48,017 nucleotides of DNA from a virus, in IMG/VR virus record IMGVR_UViG_3300046808_000076, positions 1 through 48,017 of that record. One strand, written 5' to 3'. A program made the position numbers and the translations under genes. The notes below the pieces were generated by a model that worked only from the letters and a program-made list of their open reading frames with translations, did no database searches and was not told the origin of the DNA. The number at the start of each line of letters is the position of its first letter. Position 1 is the stretch's first letter. This document shows positions 32,496 to 39,318 of this stretch, piece by piece.

Positions 32496-33064
32496 TAAAC
32501 TTGCTTTCCATACATAAGTTGCATTGCGTCGAGTGCGCAATCGTGAACGGGATGATGTTTAATAACTTCATGTCGTTTGAATAGAGGATGATCTACTTCT
32601 ACATAGCCATTTGTAGTACCGTAGAGAATATCGACTGCAGTTCGGACATCACGCCACATATGATACTCTGCAATTTCTTGCATGTCAACTTTCACTGCTA
32701 ATGAATCTATTACCAATTGATCCAATGAGCCTCTAGCCCACATTGTTTGTTTATTTGCATTTGGATATTTTGCCATATAATCGTGCAATATTTTCATTCC
32801 AGTTTTCATACTCAGATCATCTCTGGAAGGATGCAAACTAACTTCTTTCACATAACGATGTTGTTCCTTCCACCAGTCAAGAGTAGATTCACTTATAGTT
32901 CTACCAGCTTCAACTTGATGCTGTACATTAAACTTAACAAAGCATGCATTGTCGAGCAGGTCTTGATATATTGGTCGCTTCTCTGGGTCAAAATGAATCA
33001 ATGCTGCCGATAGAACGACAGCATTAGATTCTACTCCAAGAGTTTCTACATCAAATATAAACAT
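32495..33064 (-). CDS. dexA: DexA-like 3'-5' exonuclease (DnaQ fold)
   Basis: A 189-residue exonuclease of the DEDD type. Asp5 and Glu7 are in FDVETLG, and a later Asp lies in HDCALDAMQLM, which gives the His-x(4)-Asp form (DEDDh). The middle MWARGSLDQLVIDS matches the second acidic motif in Exonuclease A and Rv2179c-like proteins. Length is a little below T4 DexA (227). It is coupled to the polymerase by a TAATG overlap and likely degrades DNA or RNA ends during replication. I give the dexA symbol by resemblance. Confidence 0.85.
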   Translation of the reverse strand: MFIFDVETLGVESNAVVLSAALIHFDPEKRPIYQDLLDNACFVKFNVQHQVEAGRTISESTLDWWKEQHRYVKEVSLHPSRDDLSMKTGMKILHDYMAKYPNANKQTMWARGSLDQLVIDSLAVKVDMQEIAEYHMWRDVRTAVDILYGTTNGYVEVDHPLFKRHEVIKHHPVHDCALDAMQLMYGKQV

Positions 33065-33073
33065 TAGTTCTCG

Positions 33074-33235
33074 CTATGATAAATTCTTTTCCATTTCAAC
33101 TTCATAGTGTTGTTTTAACTCTACGTAAGACTTAAAAAGTTCAGGTGTAATTCTATCTGGATATGTACGCCAAAACTTCTCAAACTCACATGCAAATGCT
33201 CTACTCAATCTCATTTCTATAAGATAGTCTTCCAT
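33074..33235 (-). CDS. 53-residue small phage protein
   Basis: A short frame in the gap between ligase and exonuclease genes: ATG 33235 has GGGGG 6 bases upstream, and TAG ends it at 33074, 9 bases before the exonuclease ATG. The product (MEDYLIEMRLSRAFACEF start) is helical and charged with two Trp/Tyr-rich turns. Its placement and ribosome site support expression. No function recognised. Confidence 0.6.
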   Translation of the reverse strand: MEDYLIEMRLSRAFACEFEKFWRTYPDRITPELFKSYVELKQHYEVEMEKNLS

Positions 33236-33250
33236 ATCTACCCCCTAATT

Positions 33251-34558
33251 TCATTTTATATCCTTTGATACATCAGCAACATCTTTATCATCACGAATCT
33301 CTACAAAAATTGGAAGGAACAGTGATTCCTCTCCCAACTTATTCTTAATACGACTATTATACTTGATAGCCACAATTTTGTCAACTAAATTATTTCCCCA
33401 GAAGTTCTTGCGATGTTCATCATTGAAACCAGATCCAACTCGGACTTTTACAATTCCATCTGCAGATTCACAGATAATTGCACCGAGCATACCCACATAC
33501 TTGCCAGTGCCTTCCTCTACTGCAACAATTTTCAGATCACACTCTAGTTCGCCTTTGAATTTGATCTGATGTTTAACACGTTTATCTTCCCATGTTCCAC
33601 GTTTGTCTTTGAGGATGATTCCCTCTTGACCAGAAGAAAGAAATTGCTGGAAGATATTGTTAACCTGCTCGATGTCATTGACTATGTAGCTGTCTACCAG
33701 ATCAATCTTTGAGTAATGCTTTGCTGAGATAAGTGTTTGTAAAGAATCTAGCCGTGTCTCATATTTGGTAGGGCAGTAAGCATCAACGAAATACAAATAA
33801 GGAATGACATCCCAGACAGTCGCATGAACCATGGCTGCTTCTTCTGGTTTAATTGTTCCCTTGTTTGCTTTGTTCAGAATACCATTACCAGTTTGTCGAT
33901 CTAGAATCTTTCCGTCTTTCTTGAGAATCAACTCTCCGTCAAACACACAGTCAACACCATTTGACAACGAAACAAATTCATCATCTAAATTACCAAGCAA
34001 CTGAATCTCTTTTCCATTACGCGACCGATACTCAACCGAAGATCCGTTTCCGTTGTGACGCACGAGTGCGTTGAACCTCATACCATCCATTTTCAACTGG
34101 ACGTATGCTGGGAACTGTACCTTGTCTATCAGTTTCTGTTCGAAGCCACTGCACAGCATCACTGGATACTCTTTGATTAAACCAAACCAAACCGTGTTTG
34201 CGGTTGCGATTGACACTCCACATTTTAGATCCTTTTCAATAATACGTTCAATAACCTTAGCATCTTCCAAATTCAATGCTTCTAACATAGATGTTAAATG
34301 AGCAATCCCTGCATTGCCAGTGACTAGTCTGGCAGATAGGTCATACAGAGAATCCAAAGCAAAATCTAAACTGATGCCTGGCGCAGAGTTGGGTGTGTAC
34401 TTTGGAATCTTACGAATGTAAAAATTGGTAAACGGATCAAGAGCAAGTTGAACAACTCTGCGTAGAGTTTGATTTTTACTGTGCTGTTCAAGCTGCTCAA
34501 TCTTAAAATTTCGCGAAGCATTAGCAGCAAGACTCTCGAAAAATTTATGCAGGTTCAT
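33251..34558 (-). CDS. 30: ATP-dependent DNA ligase, T4 gp30
   Basis: A 435-residue ligase that seals nicks between Okazaki fragments. The adenylation Lys is 156 in VQLKMDGMRFNAL (motif KxDG). FDGELIL (motif III-type), EGIILKD and KHQIKFKGELECDL (motifs IV and V) follow, and a C-terminal OB-fold part has GSGFND. It is complete. Start ATG 34558 overlaps the preceding stop as ATGA. Confidence 0.95.
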   Translation of the reverse strand: MNLHKFFESLAANASRNFKIEQLEQHSKNQTLRRVVQLALDPFTNFYIRKIPKYTPNSAPGISLDFALDSLYDLSARLVTGNAGIAHLTSMLEALNLEDAKVIERIIEKDLKCGVSIATANTVWFGLIKEYPVMLCSGFEQKLIDKVQFPAYVQLKMDGMRFNALVRHNGNGSSVEYRSRNGKEIQLLGNLDDEFVSLSNGVDCVFDGELILKKDGKILDRQTGNGILNKANKGTIKPEEAAMVHATVWDVIPYLYFVDAYCPTKYETRLDSLQTLISAKHYSKIDLVDSYIVNDIEQVNNIFQQFLSSGQEGIILKDKRGTWEDKRVKHQIKFKGELECDLKIVAVEEGTGKYVGMLGAIICESADGIVKVRVGSGFNDEHRKNFWGNNLVDKIVAIKYNSRIKNKLGEESLFLPIFVEIRDDKDVADVSKDIK

Positions 34559-34761
34559 TCCATATCCTTAATGTTTTTCTGCAGCACTTTAAATTGTCTG
34601 TACTTTCTATCAATACGAATAGGATTCTTAAACATCTGAAATTGTTTCGGGTCATTCCATTTGAAGTACCCGTAGATCTTTGACATACTATCTGACATCA
34701 GATATGTATGATTGGGCTGATATGACTCAGCCCAGTTGGATATTTCTTTAGCAAGGATCAT
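34555..34761 (-). CDS. Small hypothetical protein before ligase
   Basis: A 68-residue basic, aromatic protein (ISNWAESYQPNHTYLMSDS...). It overlaps both neighbours as ATGA. The KWNDPKQFQMFKNPIRIDRKYRQF part suggests a compact beta-containing fold. I do not recognise it. Tight coupling to the ligase suggests co-expression. Confidence 0.65.
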   Translation of the reverse strand: MILAKEISNWAESYQPNHTYLMSDSMSKIYGYFKWNDPKQFQMFKNPIRIDRKYRQFKVLQKNIKDME

Positions 34762-35123
34762 GCAGATTTCCTGAAGTAACCGTAAGGAAGTCCGTTGAGA
34801 TAGCAGAAATAATCCCAGTCACCATCAGCATGGCTGGCATCCATAATCCATCGCAATGCTGTTTCGCGATCACGTGCACCCATACAGATGGTATTGGTGA
34901 CATGCTGTTCGAATTTGACAGCTGCATCTTTCTCAGCATCCTGCTCATCTCTGTAGTTTTGCTCGATGACCTTAACACAGATCTCGATCTCTCGGTTGAG
35001 ATCTTCAATAGTCATTTCTTGGAAGTTCATAAATCGAGGACGGATACCATGCGCATCTTTGTACGCATCTGAAAGAGTGCAGCAAAGCTGCTCGTGTAAA
35101 GTCAATTCACTCCACTGTTTCAT
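34758..35123 (-). CDS. Conserved hypothetical protein
   Basis: A 121-residue acidic, helical protein with AGGAGA before ATG 35123. The end segment DWDYFCYLNGLPYGYF, after ALRWIMDASHAD, occurs as a recognisable tail in a small aquatic phage protein family of unknown function. Four Cys are scattered without a metal-binding pattern. The other strand is open over part of it, but the minus-strand frame has the ribosome site and operon fit. Confidence 0.7.
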   Translation of the reverse strand: MKQWSELTLHEQLCCTLSDAYKDAHGIRPRFMNFQEMTIEDLNREIEICVKVIEQNYRDEQDAEKDAAVKFEQHVTNTICMGARDRETALRWIMDASHADGDWDYFCYLNGLPYGYFRKSA

Positions 35124-35135
35124 ATCGTCTCCTTA

Positions 35136-35360
35136 TTAAACACCAGCAATTTTACGCGGGAACCCAGTAGCAAATCCAGAAGTGCCACCAAGAAATCCAC
35201 GAGATGATTTTGCACTCATGAAGGACTTGGGATTCTTTTGGGGTTTTTCTACTTGGATAACGCCACCTTTACGCAGAAATGCTTTTAGTTCTTTTTCTGC
35301 GGCAGCACGGGACTCTGCTTTAGTACGAGTTTGCATGTTATAGATTACGTTCTTATTCAT
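35136..35360 (-). CDS. Small basic hypothetical protein
   Basis: A 74-residue Lys/Gly-rich protein, helical at the start (KAESRAAAEKELKAFLRKGG) and glycine-rich at the end (SSRGFLGGTSGFATGF). The ATG at 35360 is better spaced from AAGGTGA than the ATG at 35363. It follows the promoter at 35389-35418 and heads the ligase operon. RNA or DNA binding would suit its charge but is not shown. Confidence 0.6.
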   Translation of the reverse strand: MNKNVIYNMQTRTKAESRAAAEKELKAFLRKGGVIQVEKPQKNPKSFMSAKSSRGFLGGTSGFATGFPRKIAGV

Positions 35361-35388
35361 CATTCACCTTTATCATCATTACATAGTA

Positions 35389-35418
35389 ATTATACCATGA
35401 AACGTGAATTAAGGGCAA
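35389..35418 (-). promoter_or_regulatory. Sigma70-like promoter of the ligase/polymerase operon
   Basis: TTGCCC, an 18-base spacer and TATAAT on the minus strand, ending about 29 bases before ATG 35360. It directly abuts the terminator hairpin at 35419-35449. Confidence 0.65.
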
Positions 35419-35449
35419 CTAATAACCCTACAGGTTTGAGGGTTATTAG
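35419..35449 (-). terminator. Strong hairpin, AATAACCCT family
   Basis: CTAATAACCCT pairs with AGGGTTATTAG in a perfect 11-bp stem with a 9-base loop. It shares its arms with the hairpins at 18830 and 42505, each lying immediately upstream of a promoter. Confidence 0.75.
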
Positions 35450-35548
35450 TAAGTAAGTGCTTACTAACTTATGGGCTCTATAGAGGGTCGATAGAGCGGT
35501 CGCAGCGATAGATTAGGGGTAATCCCCACCCGACTGAGGGGAGAGCTC
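35446..35548 (-). other. GC-richer structured intergenic region
   Basis: No gene fits here. On the minus strand the gap contains several stems: TTAGTAAG/CTTACTAA (8 bp, 6-base loop), CTCTAT/ATAGAG, and GGGG-ATTA-CCCC near the stop of the upstream gene. The first overlaps the neighbouring terminator by four bases, so the two hairpins compete. It is visibly richer in G and C than the surroundings. It could be a compound terminator or a small RNA. Confidence 0.4.
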
Positions 35549-35845
35549 CTAGCGAGCTGGAATATCGGTTGCTGAGGCGATCTGGATACCCGACCCGAAC
35601 AGTCGGCTATACTCATTGACCAGCTTTACGTCTGGGTCGCCTTCGGCTGCGATTGCACTATTATTGAGAGTCACGTTACCCGAAACGTAAGGCATATATG
35701 GCATCATTCCAACGCTAATACCTTGATCGGTTTTTTGCATTACAATAACTGCTGGCTCTTTGAGGGTTTTTGTAGTTGGGAGATTATTGATCACTTCAGC
35801 AATAAGTTCTTCACCACTAATCATTTTAAATACTTTAATATTCAT
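35549..35845 (-). CDS. Conserved small phage protein (SGEELIAEV family)
   Basis: A 98-residue protein starting at ATG 35845, with GGAAG upstream; the longer frame would need a TTG. Beta strands dominate: VFKMISGEELIAEVI, PAVIVMQKTDQG, VSGNVTLNN. The pattern is frequent in marine T4-like phages, where it looks like a small Sm-like barrel; function unknown. It overlaps the end of the upstream gene by 11 bases. Its 3' end is unusually GC-rich. Confidence 0.7.
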   Translation of the reverse strand: MNIKVFKMISGEELIAEVINNLPTTKTLKEPAVIVMQKTDQGISVGMMPYMPYVSGNVTLNNSAIAAEGDPDVKLVNEYSRLFGSGIQIASATDIPAR

Positions 35846-36050
35846 CAGTTTCTTCCTTGGCAAGATCTTCTAAGAAGTCTGCTGCCTGTTCATGATTTTC
35901 AAATTGTCTGACAAAGAATTTATCAAAGTCAAAACAGTGTTGTCCTACTACCATTATTGATAACGTCTTATAAATTGAAACCTTGATGACCCAGTTACCC
36001 CTACGAATAGAGATAAAGGATACTAGGTTTTCGGACACTTTTGCTTTCAT
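35835..36050 (-). CDS. Small hypothetical protein behind a start-adjacent hairpin
   Basis: A 71-residue protein (MKAKVSENLVSFISIRRGNWVIKVSIYKT...), with a beta-rich first half and a helical acidic end EQAADFLEDLAKEETDE. ATG 36050 immediately follows a 15-bp hairpin and has no Shine-Dalgarno sequence, so its translation may be conditional or leaderless. A GTG at codon 5 is the only nearby alternative. The domain type, small beta barrel plus helix, resembles several aquatic T4-phage orphans. Confidence 0.6.
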   Translation of the reverse strand: MKAKVSENLVSFISIRRGNWVIKVSIYKTLSIMVVGQHCFDFDKFFVRQFENHEQAADFLEDLAKEETDEY

Positions 36051-36087
36051 ACGACTATTTAGGGGAAATAGATTCCCCTAAAGTCGT
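36051..36087 (-). promoter_or_regulatory. Long hairpin abutting a start codon, with late-promoter-like octamer
   Basis: Minus-strand ACGAC plus TTTAGGGGAA pairs with TTCCCCTAAA and GTCGT, 15 bp in total with a two-base bulge and a 5-base loop. The 3' arm contains CTAAATAG, the putative late octamer (36055-36062), and ends one base before ATG 36050. It can act as terminator for the upstream gene or as a translational switch. Confidence 0.55.
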
Positions 36088-36099
36088 ACTGTTAATTTA

Positions 36100-36237
36100 T
36101 TAACACTTATATGGATCTTCCATCGAGATAATGCGCTTTGCTGCCTCATATTTTCCATGTCTTGCTAGACATGCAGCAGCACGTGCCTTACCAAAAGAAA
36201 AAAGCATACATCTTATACGGCATAAAATGGTTTTCAT
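36100..36237 (-). CDS. 45-residue small phage protein
   Basis: Starts at ATG 36237, overlapping the hsp20 stop as TAATG, and ends with TAA at 36100. The product is MKTILCRIRCMLF followed by SFGKARAAACLARHGKYEAA and a short tail. The ARAAxxLARxGKYEEAK pattern recurs in small proteins of T4-like aquatic phages, which supports it despite the size. It is helical and basic; function unknown. Confidence 0.65.
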   Translation of the reverse strand: MKTILCRIRCMLFSFGKARAAACLARHGKYEAAKRIISMEDPYKC

Positions 36238-36713
36238 TATGCTGCTTTCTTCTCAAGAAGTAACTCAGGATCAGATTTAGATGCCTCATCTGAAATCTCT
36301 ACCTTGCGTGTCTTCTTGTGTTCAGGAACGATTCTCTCTAAGAAAATCTTAAGCATTCCATTCACCATACTTGCATTGTTAACAACTACCTGATCATCAA
36401 TTGCAAAGCTGCGAGTGAACGCACGAGTTGCAATTCCTTTATATAGAAACGCTTGCGTGTCATCCTTTGCTTCACCTTTGACAATAAGTTTGTCGTTATC
36501 AAGAGTGATCTCAATATCTTGTTTGCCGAAACCAGCAACTGCCAGTTCAATGACGTATTTGTTTTCGTCAGACTTGTAGATATTGTATGGTGGATAGTTT
36601 GGAATATTCTTGGTCATTTCGTCATGTAACTGTAACATGCGCGACCAATGATCATCGAAACCTACAAATAGTTTATCGAAGTCTTTCCCGAAGACCTGTG
36701 GTAACAATGTCAT
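36237..36713 (-). CDS. hsp20: Small heat-shock protein, Hsp20/alpha-crystallin
   Basis: A 158-residue chaperone. The alpha-crystallin domain runs from about residue 42 to 135: YNIYKSDENKYVIELAVAGFGKQDIEITLDN (read as separate strands), KGIATRAFTRSFAI, and the GMLKIFLER end motif. A short N-terminal arm carries VFGKDFDKLFVGFDD, as in IbpA. Such genes are a hallmark of marine T4-like phages and probably help capsid or replication protein folding during infection. GGAGG precedes ATG 36713. Confidence 0.95.
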   Translation of the reverse strand: MTLLPQVFGKDFDKLFVGFDDHWSRMLQLHDEMTKNIPNYPPYNIYKSDENKYVIELAVAGFGKQDIEITLDNDKLIVKGEAKDDTQAFLYKGIATRAFTRSFAIDDQVVVNNASMVNGMLKIFLERIVPEHKKTRKVEISDEASKSDPELLLEKKAA

Positions 36714-36723
36714 TTGAACCTCC

Positions 36724-36936
36724 TTACTTCTTTACAGAAGTAAACTTGGTGAGTTCTGCAGAAACAACATCAACTGCATCGAATGTTGCTTTGGCAACAG
36801 ACTTAGCGAAATTTGTTTCTACATCTACCAATGTTTGAAGCGCATCAGCCACAGTCTTGTCTTGAACATAGTTCTTGACGAAGATGGACTTAGCACCTTG
36901 AATGGTGTCAATAGTTGTATTTGCGATATGTAACAT
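36724..36936 (-). CDS. Small helical protein downstream of a structured leader
   Basis: A 70-residue, alanine/valine-rich, amphipathic helical protein (VKNYVQDKTVADALQTLVDVETNFAKSVAK region) with an end SAELTKFTSVKK. It looks like a short phasin- or apolipoprotein-type helix bundle. AAGGAG lies before ATG 36936. The 120-base untranslated leader ahead of it contains strong structure, so expression may be controlled there. It sits directly before hsp20 and is likely co-transcribed with it. Function unknown. Confidence 0.7.
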   Translation of the reverse strand: MLHIANTTIDTIQGAKSIFVKNYVQDKTVADALQTLVDVETNFAKSVAKATFDAVDVVSAELTKFTSVKK

Positions 36937-37062
36937 TGCGTTCTCCTTAAGTTAAGCGAGTAAATTGAAATTCGCCACCCCAAATGGGCATGGCAGTTTT
37001 AGTCGGCTTTTATCGTAGTTACCGACTAACTACGTTCCCATCCCTGGGACAATTCTATTTAG
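36937..37062 (-). ncRNA. Putative structured 5' leader RNA with possible pseudoknot
   Basis: On the minus strand this gap contains GTCCC/GGGAC-type stem at 37034-37050, then CGTAGTTA (37034-37027), loop GTCGG, and TAACTACG (37021-37014). A downstream CCGACTAA (37006-36999) can pair with TTAGTCGG, including the loop GTCGG, giving either an alternative 8-bp stem or an H-type pseudoknot. A third stem GCCA/TGGC with CCC/GGG lies at 36974-36994. CTAAATAG at 37055-37062 could be the late promoter. It does not match the riboswitch consensuses I know. Confidence 0.5.
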
Positions 37063-37226
37063 GCAGATTCTGCTTTCTCTGCTTCCGCTTTTTGCATTTC
37101 TGCAACCTGAGCATCGCCTTGCTGTTTGATTTTACCAATCAATGCTACGACCTCTTCAAACGGATGTTTTCCTAACACACGAAGAATAGTATTAACTTCC
37201 TCTACTTTCAATTCAAGTTTGATCAT
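37059..37226 (-). CDS. 55-residue small phage protein after regA
   Basis: Starts at ATG 37226, overlapping the end of regA by 14 bases, and ends at TAA 37059. The product begins MIKLELKVEEVNTILRVLG and ends in an AEAEKAESA tail: a short strand followed by helices. MIKLELxxEEVNxIL proteins are frequent in T4-like phages, always small and unassigned. GAAAG precedes the start; an octamer-like CTAAATA lies nearby at about 37249. Confidence 0.7.
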   Translation of the reverse strand: MIKLELKVEEVNTILRVLGKHPFEEVVALIGKIKQQGDAQVAEMQKAEAEKAESA

Positions 37227-37641
37227 TTCGTTTCTTTCCTATGTTATATTTAGGCACAAGTTCCCACTGTTCCTTCTCCTTAAAGGAGACCACTTTGATC
37301 TGCGATAGAGATGCTTTCTGCTCTGCTCTTGATGGATTAATAATCTTTAACAGTTCCCAATCTTGCAAAAGCGAAGCGATCGCATTCCTGCGCTCGATAT
37401 CACCGCTAGTGATATTCGATTCTTTTCCATCCAATGCAAATAGTTCTTTGAAATGGACGATGAAATACCTGCCTTGCTTATGTAGAATATGGCAAGACTG
37501 GTATAGTTTGTTTTCTTTTCTGGAGGCAATCCCGATACGGGTCAGAGTCTCTCGTACTTTGAGGAAATTGTCTGGTTCGATCAAGTTCACTTCAAGCATT
37601 GACTCAGGCGTCCAGTCATAATAAATCATCTCGACTGACAT
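37213..37641 (-). CDS. regA: RegA translational repressor
   Basis: A 142-residue RNA-binding repressor of early mRNAs. VRETLTRIGIASRKENKLYQSCHILHK (in parts) and the tail VSFKEKEQWELVPKYNIG match T4 RegA closely, with about 20 extra residues at the N-terminus (MSVEMIYYDWTPES). The position next to gp62, gp44 and gp45 is the T4 order. Start ATG 37641 overlaps the gene 62 stop as TAATG. It probably binds ribosome sites of the small early genes. Confidence 0.95.
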   Translation of the reverse strand: MSVEMIYYDWTPESMLEVNLIEPDNFLKVRETLTRIGIASRKENKLYQSCHILHKQGRYFIVHFKELFALDGKESNITSGDIERRNAIASLLQDWELLKIINPSRAEQKASLSQIKVVSFKEKEQWELVPKYNIGKKRNDQT

Positions 37642-38021
37642 TATTTTCCACCTTTTTGTAGTTTTTCTTCAATAGTATTTAACTGCTCTTCAGAGAGTAT
37701 TCGGGCAGCTTCCTTAGCCTTCTGGCTAGAATACCCGAAATATTCTTTGACCAAGAGAATAGCTCTAGTTTCTTTATCCTTTTTTGCCCAAGGACTATAG
37801 CGCTTCTTCTTAGATATACTATTTAGTAAATACAAAAACTGCCAATCTCTAGGTGCATCGTACCTACCGTTCATCTGATTGGCTTGGAAAATGGTATCAT
37901 GGTAAAACGACAACCCTTTATTGACCATAAAAGGGCTGTAATCTTTATTGGCTTGGGGGTCATCTTTAAATAAGTTTTCTTTGGTCTCTGTTATAGCCTT
38001 AATAAAATCAAATGGGCTCAT
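37641..38021 (-). CDS. 62: Clamp-loader small subunit, T4 gp62
   Basis: A 126-residue protein, shorter than T4 gp62 (187) but with its marks: MSPFDFIKAITETKENLF start, YSPFMVNKGLSFYHDTI, and YAPRDWQFLYL-type segment (DAPRDWQFLYLLNS). It binds gp44 in a 4:1 complex to load gp45. AGAGG lies before ATG 38021, 14 bases inside the upstream membrane-protein gene. Confidence 0.9.
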   Translation of the reverse strand: MSPFDFIKAITETKENLFKDDPQANKDYSPFMVNKGLSFYHDTIFQANQMNGRYDAPRDWQFLYLLNSISKKKRYSPWAKKDKETRAILLVKEYFGYSSQKAKEAARILSEEQLNTIEEKLQKGGK

Positions 38022-38346
38022 CGTATCCCACCTCTCTTAGATTCTGATGAGACGCAGCGAACCTTTTATTGGGGAACATCTTCTTGAGATTCTCTCCAAG
38101 TTCCTTCTGATTCGTTGATTGAGTCAAAAACTTATTAGTATCTTTCTCATATACCAAGAACATGTCATTATGTTTCTCGATTGTAACGAACATAACATTC
38201 TTTTGTATCTCCTGCTCTCTTTCTTTAGCCTGTTCGTTAAGGATCCCGATCAGAGCATCCATCTTTTTGGTTGCAAGATATTCTCTGAATCTGTATCCCC
38301 AGATGAAAGCGACAAGCAATCCTATTAGATAAAATATAGTATCCAT
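38008..38346 (-). CDS. Small membrane-anchored protein between 44 and 62
   Basis: A 112-residue protein with one N-terminal membrane helix (IFYLIGLLVAFIWGYRF), a short coiled coil (KKMDALIGILNEQAKEREQE) and a C-terminal soluble part with strands (VMFVTIEKHNDMFLVYEKD). Insertion between the clamp-loader genes is not in T4 but small insertions here occur in marine relatives. Might tether a replication factor to the membrane, though this is a guess. Confidence 0.65.
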   Translation of the reverse strand: MDTIFYLIGLLVAFIWGYRFREYLATKKMDALIGILNEQAKEREQEIQKNVMFVTIEKHNDMFLVYEKDTNKFLTQSTNQKELGENLKKMFPNKRFAASHQNLREVGYDEPI

Positions 38347-38347
38347 G

Positions 38348-39301
38348 TTACTTGAATTTACATTGAATCATTATTTCAGTAAGAGCAGCCATGGTATTTA
38401 TCTCTTGATCTGCTACGAAAGCAGACTTGTATTGATAGTCCGCCAAGATAACTACTAGTGCAGGAATTGTATTTGGTTCCAGATGTTGACTTGCATTATT
38501 AAACAATTCTCTGAAAAGAGTTGGACAATCCGAATCAGATTGTTTAGCAACCCATTTACGAACCTCTGTGAAGTTTGCATCTTTCAAATGTTTTATCAAT
38601 TCAGTGAACGAGTCTGCGGTCATGTTCACCATGATGTCTGAATCGATCTTACCTGCTACTGAATAGCGTTGAAGTTCATTTAGAATTCTACGATAGTCTG
38701 GAAAGTGTTTCGTGATTAGTTCAGCGACTACTTTAGAGTCGAACTCAATGTTCTCTGTTTTGAGAATTTGAGAAACTCTTTTGAAAAATTGAGCAGCGAT
38801 TGTTTGTTTCTCTGCTGAATCAATCTTGAATTCAACAACAGCACAACGACTATGTAGTGGCTCAATGATTCGATTCTTGAAGTTACATGTGAATATGAAA
38901 CGACAGTTAGAAGAAAACTCTTCAATGAAGTTTCGCAGGGCAGGCTGAACAGACTGGGCATTCATGTAGTCTGCTTCATCTACAATAACAACCTTCTTAG
39001 CATCTGTCAGGGAAACAGTTGAAGCAAAAGATCTGATCGTAGTTCGCAGAGTATCAATACTTCTACCCTCATCTGATCCATTGATCATAATATATTCTGC
39101 GCCAATCTCATTACACAATGCTTTGGCTGCTGTTGTCTTTCCTGTTCCTGCACTACCACTGAACAGGAAAGAAGGAAGTTCTCCCTGTGCGATATATTCT
39201 TTGAATGTTTTCTTTATAGACTCTGGTAAAATGCAATCATCAATCTTCTGTGGACGATATTTCTCAACCCACAAAAAGTGTTCATCACGAGATTCAATCA
39301 T
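38348..39301 (-). CDS. 44: Clamp-loader ATPase, T4 gp44
   Basis: A 317-residue AAA+ ATPase. Walker A GSAGTGKTT at 49-57, Walker B VVIVDEADYM, and sensor-type FTCNFKNRI with an Arg finger near HSRCAVVEF. This is the RFC small-subunit pattern. It loads the gp45 clamp with ATP, jointly with gp62. AAGG precedes ATG 39301. Length matches T4 gp44 (319). Confidence 0.96.
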   Translation of the reverse strand: MIESRDEHFLWVEKYRPQKIDDCILPESIKKTFKEYIAQGELPSFLFSGSAGTGKTTAAKALCNEIGAEYIMINGSDEGRSIDTLRTTIRSFASTVSLTDAKKVVIVDEADYMNAQSVQPALRNFIEEFSSNCRFIFTCNFKNRIIEPLHSRCAVVEFKIDSAEKQTIAAQFFKRVSQILKTENIEFDSKVVAELITKHFPDYRRILNELQRYSVAGKIDSDIMVNMTADSFTELIKHLKDANFTEVRKWVAKQSDSDCPTLFRELFNNASQHLEPNTIPALVVILADYQYKSAFVADQEINTMAALTEIMIQCKFK

Positions 39302-39318
39302 AATATAACCTTAAGTAA

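Noticed and set aside
36937-37062. Glutamine (downstream-peptide) riboswitch
   Set aside because: The leader has a pseudoknot-like fold but lacks the conserved GGACGGAAGUAGG-type core that I know for this class.
37241-37621. 126-residue plus-strand frame over regA
   Set aside because: RegA on the minus strand is recognised along its whole length, so this is a shadow.
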